From the NCBI GenBank assembly GCA_020524525.2, contig CP129018.1, positions 2,794,115 to 2,858,114 on the forward strand: a DNA stretch of 64,000 bases. The letters run 5' to 3'. The notes under the pieces are model-generated. The model worked only from the letters and a program-made list of their open reading frames with translations. It was not told the origin of the DNA and made no database searches. The translations under genes were made by a program, and so were the position numbers. Source of the stretch: Bacillus tianshenii (GTDB lineage: Bacteria; Bacillota; Bacilli; Bacillales; Bacillaceae_N). Below, piece by piece: positions 60,858-64,000 of this stretch (position 1 is the stretch's first letter; every line of letters starts with the position of its first letter).

Positions 60858-61918
60858 TGTGTTACAACTCCTTGAATGTGGTCGAAGACAATCTTCTCGT
60901 CGTTTTCAAGTACTGTTGGTTTCACAATTGCTGTATCCATTGCACAATCAGGATCTTTCAAGCCGTTTCCTGTAAGGACACAGACAATTTTTGAACCTTT
61001 TTTGATTTCTCCTGATTTTAACTGCTTAATAACACCTGCAAGTGATGCACATGAAGCTGGTTCAGCAAATACACCTTCATATTGTGTAATCATTTGGTAT
61101 GCTTCTAAGATTTCAGCATCCGTTACTTCATCAATTTTACCTGAAGATTCGTTTGCCGCATTTACTGCTTTATCCCAGCTTGCAGGGTTCCCGATACGAA
61201 TAGCAGTAGCCACTGTTTCAGGATCTTCGATTACTTGATTACGAACGATTGCTGCGGCACCTTCAGCCTCGAAACCACGCATTTGTGGAAGGCCTGTTCC
61301 CTTCGCCTCGTGATATTCCTTGAAGCCTTTCCAATAAGCTGTGATATTTCCAGCATTACCAACAGGAATTGCTAATACGTCAGGTGCTTCTCCTAATTGG
61401 TCGCACACTTCAAATGCTGCTGTTTTTTGCCCTTCGATACGATATGGATTTACAGAGTTCACAAGCGTAATTGGTGCTGTTTCACTCAATGTACGAACCA
61501 TTTTTAACGCTTGGTCGAAGTTCCCTTTAATTGCGTAAATCTCAGCTCCATACATAACAGCTTGGGCAAGCTTCCCTGCTGCAATCTTTCCATCTGGAAT
61601 TAAGACGATACAACGCATACCAGAGCGTGCAGCATATGCAGCTGCAGCTGCGGAAGTGTTTCCTGTAGAAGCACACATAATCGCATTGCTTCCATCTTCC
61701 TTTGCTTTAGCAACCGCCATTACCATGCCGCGGTCCTTAAAAGAGCCTGTTGGATTCGCACCTTCATATTTGACGTACAATTCTACTCCATACTTCTCCG
61801 AAAGTGTTTCTAAAGGAAGTAACGGTGTATTCCCTTCATTTAAAGAAAGTAAAGGCGTATTTTCATTTACAGGTAAATATTCACGATAATGACGAAGTAA
61901 ACCTCTCCACCAATTCAT
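60854..61918 (-). CDS. thrC: Threonine synthase
   Basis: A 354-residue PLP enzyme converting O-phosphohomoserine to threonine. The PLP Lys lies in [11 protein letters not shown] (near residue 59), with the phosphate loop [11 protein letters not shown] and [15 protein letters not shown]. It is of the short, bacterial Bacillus type. Only five bases separate the hom stop from this gene's region; GGAAGGAG lies about 10 bases before the ATG, within the end of hom. Confidence 0.95.
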   Translation of the reverse strand: MNWWRGLLRHYREYLPVNENTPLLSLNEGNTPLLPLETLSEKYGVELYVKYEGANPTGSFKDRGMVMAVAKAKEDGSNAIMCASTGNTSAAAAAYAARSGMRCIVLIPDGKIAAGKLAQAVMYGAEIYAIKGNFDQALKMVRTLSETAPITLVNSVNPYRIEGQKTAAFEVCDQLGEAPDVLAIPVGNAGNITAYWKGFKEYHEAKGTGLPQMRGFEAEGAAAIVRNQVIEDPETVATAIRIGNPASWDKAVNAANESSGKIDEVTDAEILEAYQMITQYEGVFAEPASCASLAGVIKQLKSGEIKKGSKIVCVLTGNGLKDPDCAMDTAIVKPTVLENDEKIVFDHIQGVVTQ

Positions 61919-61923
61919 AGCTT

Positions 61924-63219
61924 TTATTCTCCTTCCACACGGTAGCTGCTTTTTACTTGCTTTACAACATCTAAATCATTAAGCTTTTGCATCACTGTTT
62001 CATAATCTGCTTTGCTTGCTTTGTGTGTAATCATCACAATTTCAGCAAGTTTTTCTTCTTCTTCAAATGGGAGCTGAAGAATTTTCTCAAAGCTGACATT
62101 ATGATTTGAGAAGATAGATGTAATTTCTGAAAATACCCCTGCTTCATCCTTTACATGAATACGCAAGAAATATTTTGAGTAAATTTCATTGTCTTCTTTT
62201 AGTTTTTTATCAAATTGAGGTGTAACAACACTGCTTCCATTCACACCTAAACGTTTGTTCTTCATCACTTCAACTAGGTCAGAGACAACTGCTGTTGCAG
62301 TCGGCATCTTCCCAGCCCCAGGACCGTAGAACATCGTTTCACCAACTGCTTCACCGTAGACATAGACCGCATTGTATTCATCATTTACAGATGATAATGG
62401 ATGCTCCTGCGGTAACAGTGTAGGCTCTACGCTTATTTCTACTTTATCACCACAACGGCTTGCAATACCGATAAGTTTCATTGTATAACCAAGATGCTTG
62501 CTGTAGTCAAGATCTTCTTCTGTAATACCTGTAATTCCTTTAACAGATACATCTTCAAGATCAAGGTGCATTGAGAAGCCTAATGTGCCAAGGATCGCCA
62601 TTTTGCGAGCTGCATCTAAACCTTCGACGTCTGAAGTTGGATCAGCTTCAGCATAACCTAAGTCTTTCGCTTCCTGCAGCACTTCATCATACGTACGGCC
62701 TTCTTGTGTCATCTTCGTTAAAATGTAGTTCGTCGTTCCATTGACAATACCCATCATTTTCAAAATGCGGTCTGATGCCAATCCATCTACAAGGCCACGC
62801 AAGATTGGAATACCACCTGCAACACTTGCTTCATAGAAGAGGTCACAGCCATTTTCCGATGCAGTAGCATGAAGCTCTGCTCCATAGACAGCCATTAAGT
62901 CTTTATTTGCACTGACAACATGCTTTTTGTTTCGTAATGCTTTTAAAATGTATTCTCGTGTATGTTCAACCCCACCCATCACTTCAATTACAACATCAAT
63001 TTCTGGGTCTGCTAATACATCGTCAGGGTTTGTTGTTAGCTTTTCTTGTGGATAATCCATGTCACGCTTTTTATTCACGTCGCTGACGAGAATTTTCGTA
63101 ATTTCAACTGGACACCCAACTTGATGCATTAATTTATCTTGATGTTTCTCTACAATTTGGACAACACCGCTCCCAACTGTGCCAAGTCCGAGCAGTCCTA
63201 CTGAAATTTTCTCTGTCAT
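61924..63219 (-). CDS. hom: Homoserine dehydrogenase, biosynthetic, with ACT domain
   Basis: A 431-residue NAD(P)-dependent enzyme reducing aspartate semialdehyde to homoserine. It has Rossmann [17 protein letters not shown], the substrate loop [13 protein letters not shown] and the catalytic [18 protein letters not shown]-terminal ACT domain (about 348-425) gives threonine feedback control; the catabolic-operon homologue at 30285 lacks it. The ATG at 63219 is nine bases after AAAAGGGG, while an ATG at 63228 directly abuts it. It is the first gene of the threonine operon. Confidence 0.95.
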   Translation of the reverse strand: MTEKISVGLLGLGTVGSGVVQIVEKHQDKLMHQVGCPVEITKILVSDVNKKRDMDYPQEKLTTNPDDVLADPEIDVVIEVMGGVEHTREYILKALRNKKHVVSANKDLMAVYGAELHATASENGCDLFYEASVAGGIPILRGLVDGLASDRILKMMGIVNGTTNYILTKMTQEGRTYDEVLQEAKDLGYAEADPTSDVEGLDAARKMAILGTLGFSMHLDLEDVSVKGITGITEEDLDYSKHLGYTMKLIGIASRCGDKVEISVEPTLLPQEHPLSSVNDEYNAVYVYGEAVGETMFYGPGAGKMPTATAVVSDLVEVMKNKRLGVNGSSVVTPQFDKKLKEDNEIYSKYFLRIHVKDEAGVFSEITSIFSNHNVSFEKILQLPFEEEEKLAEIVMITHKASKADYETVMQKLNDLDVVKQVKSSYRVEGE

Positions 63220-63429
63220 GGTTCCCATCCCCTTTTATTGTGTCTTCTTTAGAAGAACATTTGTATTCTGTTAAAGGACATTATAGTAATAAACTCCTTT
63301 TATGACAAGGGGTGAATTCCACGATTTTTCCTCTGAAAGCGTTCCCTTTATGTCTATTACAACTATTCTGTCTATAAAGATTTTTCAGAAAAATTTTAAG
63401 CTATTTCGGCAGGGATGTAAAGAACAATC

Positions 63430-63458
63430 GGCTGTTTCAATAAAAACAGCCGAAAATC
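63430..63458. terminator. Terminator after the hydroxyacid dehydrogenase gene
   Basis: CGGCTGTTT / AAACAGCCG hairpin with a CAATAA-type loop, downstream of the minus-strand dehydrogenase gene. The rest of the 63220-63471 gap shows no gene; a hom promoter must lie there. Confidence 0.7.
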
Positions 63459-63471
63459 GCTCTATTTTTCC

Positions 63472-64000
63472 TTATTCATTCACTGGTGTTTCGGCATTTT
63501 CACCATTTAACACACGGAAAATATTTTTCACTGCCAATAACATCATCGCTTTTCTCGTTTCAATACTTGCACTGCCTATATGAGGTAAGCAGATCGCATT
63601 TTCAAGAGACATAAGAGGGTGGTCACTTGAAATAGGCTCCTCTGTAAAAACATCCAAGCCAGCTCCCGCAATATCTCCCTCTTTCAATGCGTTATAGAGA
63701 GCATCCTCGTCAACAACAGGACCTCGAGAAGCATTCACAAACACAGCTGTTTTCTTCATCTTCTTGAAAGCTTCAGCATTGAGCATTCCTTTTGTTTCGG
63801 GTGTTAACGGCGTCATACAAACAACGAAATCACTCTGTTCAATTAATTCTTCAAATGAACAATATTGCGCGCCAAGCTCTCGTTCCGCTTCTTCTTTACG
63901 GGAACGGTTATGGTAAAGGATCTTCATATCAAAGCCTGTTGCTCGTTTTGCAACAGCCTGTCCAATTCGCCCCATTCCTACGATTCCTACTGTTTTATGA
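63472..64000 (-). CDS. D-2-hydroxyacid dehydrogenase, 5' end cut by window edge
   Basis: The visible C-terminal 176 codons include the NAD-binding TVGIVGMGRIGQAVAKRA at the very edge. The catalytic-domain features follow: VCMTPLTPETKGMLN, the Arg of VNASRGPVVDEDAL, the Glu of VFTEEP, and the His of LPHIGSASIETR. This is the glyoxylate/hydroxypyruvate reductase branch (GyaR/YvcT-like) of the family. The frame continues unbroken past base 64000, so the start codon is outside the window. The substrate is not certain. Confidence 0.9.
   Translation of the reverse strand, partial: HKTVGIVGMGRIGQAVAKRATGFDMKILYHNRSRKEEAERELGAQYCSFEELIEQSDFVVCMTPLTPETKGMLNAEAFKKMKKTAVFVNASRGPVVDEDALYNALKEGDIAGAGLDVFTEEPISSDHPLMSLENAICLPHIGSASIETRKAMMLLAVKNIFRVLNGENAETPVNE

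Noticed and set aside
63220-63471. T-box or other threonine/lysine riboswitch upstream of hom
   Set aside because: No T-box sequence, leader terminator pair or lysine-riboswitch core found in the 250-base gap.
1-64000. CRISPR arrays, tRNA/rRNA genes, insertion sequences, prophage
   Set aside because: No repeat-spacer pattern, cloverleaf or rRNA signature, transposase or phage gene could be recognised on either strand.

Overview
The window is a 64 kb piece of a low-GC Gram-positive chromosome. Gene content and order point to a motile, sporulating member of the Bacillaceae. The right half follows the Bacillus subtilis yui/yum/yut/thr neighbourhood closely: bioY, the yuiF-type antiporter, pepA, yuiD, yuiC, yuiB, yuiA, yumB, yumC, yutM, dapF, yuzB, yutJ, yuzD, yutI, thrB, thrC and hom. 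The left half is accessory. I see no rRNA, tRNA, CRISPR array, insertion sequence or prophage gene. Ectoine catabolism genes suggest a saline or alkaline habitat, which is an inference.

Left edge to 9.7 kb: a DUF421/DUF4363 membrane pair, then an extracytoplasmic copper/redox module. It holds an operon for a beta-propeller lipoprotein, an OmpR-type regulator and a sensor kinase; a nosD-nosL-nosY-nosF operon; a second, separately transcribed NosL lipoprotein; and a Cu/Zn superoxide dismutase lipoprotein. No nosZ is present. Three promoters in this module share a CTCACAT-N8-(-10 box) arrangement, which suggests one regulon, probably run by the linked two-component system.

9.7 to 16.4 kb: a globin-coupled chemoreceptor with a C-terminal zinc-binding CZB domain, KapB, a membrane chemoreceptor and a class A penicillin-binding protein. 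16.4 to 25.1 kb: a beta-oxidation-type cluster (two acyl-CoA ligases, thiolase, acyl-CoA dehydrogenase, SDR dehydrogenase) around a CBS-PAS-AAA sigma-54 activator. Two near-perfect -24/-12 promoters lie in front of the ligase and the SDR gene.

25.9 to 35.8 kb: a PucR regulator diverges from a five-gene operon encoding a cystathionine gamma-synthase-like PLP enzyme, an M20 deacetylase, an ACT-less homoserine dehydrogenase, an aldehyde dehydrogenase and an ectoine hydrolase (DoeA/EutD). An acetyl-CoA synthetase lies convergent to it. This looks like ectoine catabolism with an unusual gene set.

36.0 to 36.2 kb: on the minus strand, a class I cyclic-di-GMP riboswitch precedes a 19-codon ORF for a one-helix membrane peptide, followed by a terminator. 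I consider this the most novel-looking element of the window. 36.5 to 43.6 kb: CtaM/DUF420, an aminotransferase, a proline/glycine-rich repeat protein, a DUF389 membrane protein, an acetyltransferase, an XpaC-TelA operon and a ferritin.

43.7 kb to the right edge: the conserved syntenic block of biotin uptake, antiporter, aminopeptidase, NADH dehydrogenases, ferredoxin-NADP reductase, Fe-S assembly factors, diaminopimelate epimerase and threonine synthesis. It also carries an isolated, N-terminally shortened flagellin with a sigma-D-type promoter. The window ends inside a D-2-hydroxyacid dehydrogenase gene. Most convergent gene pairs are separated by clear intrinsic terminators.
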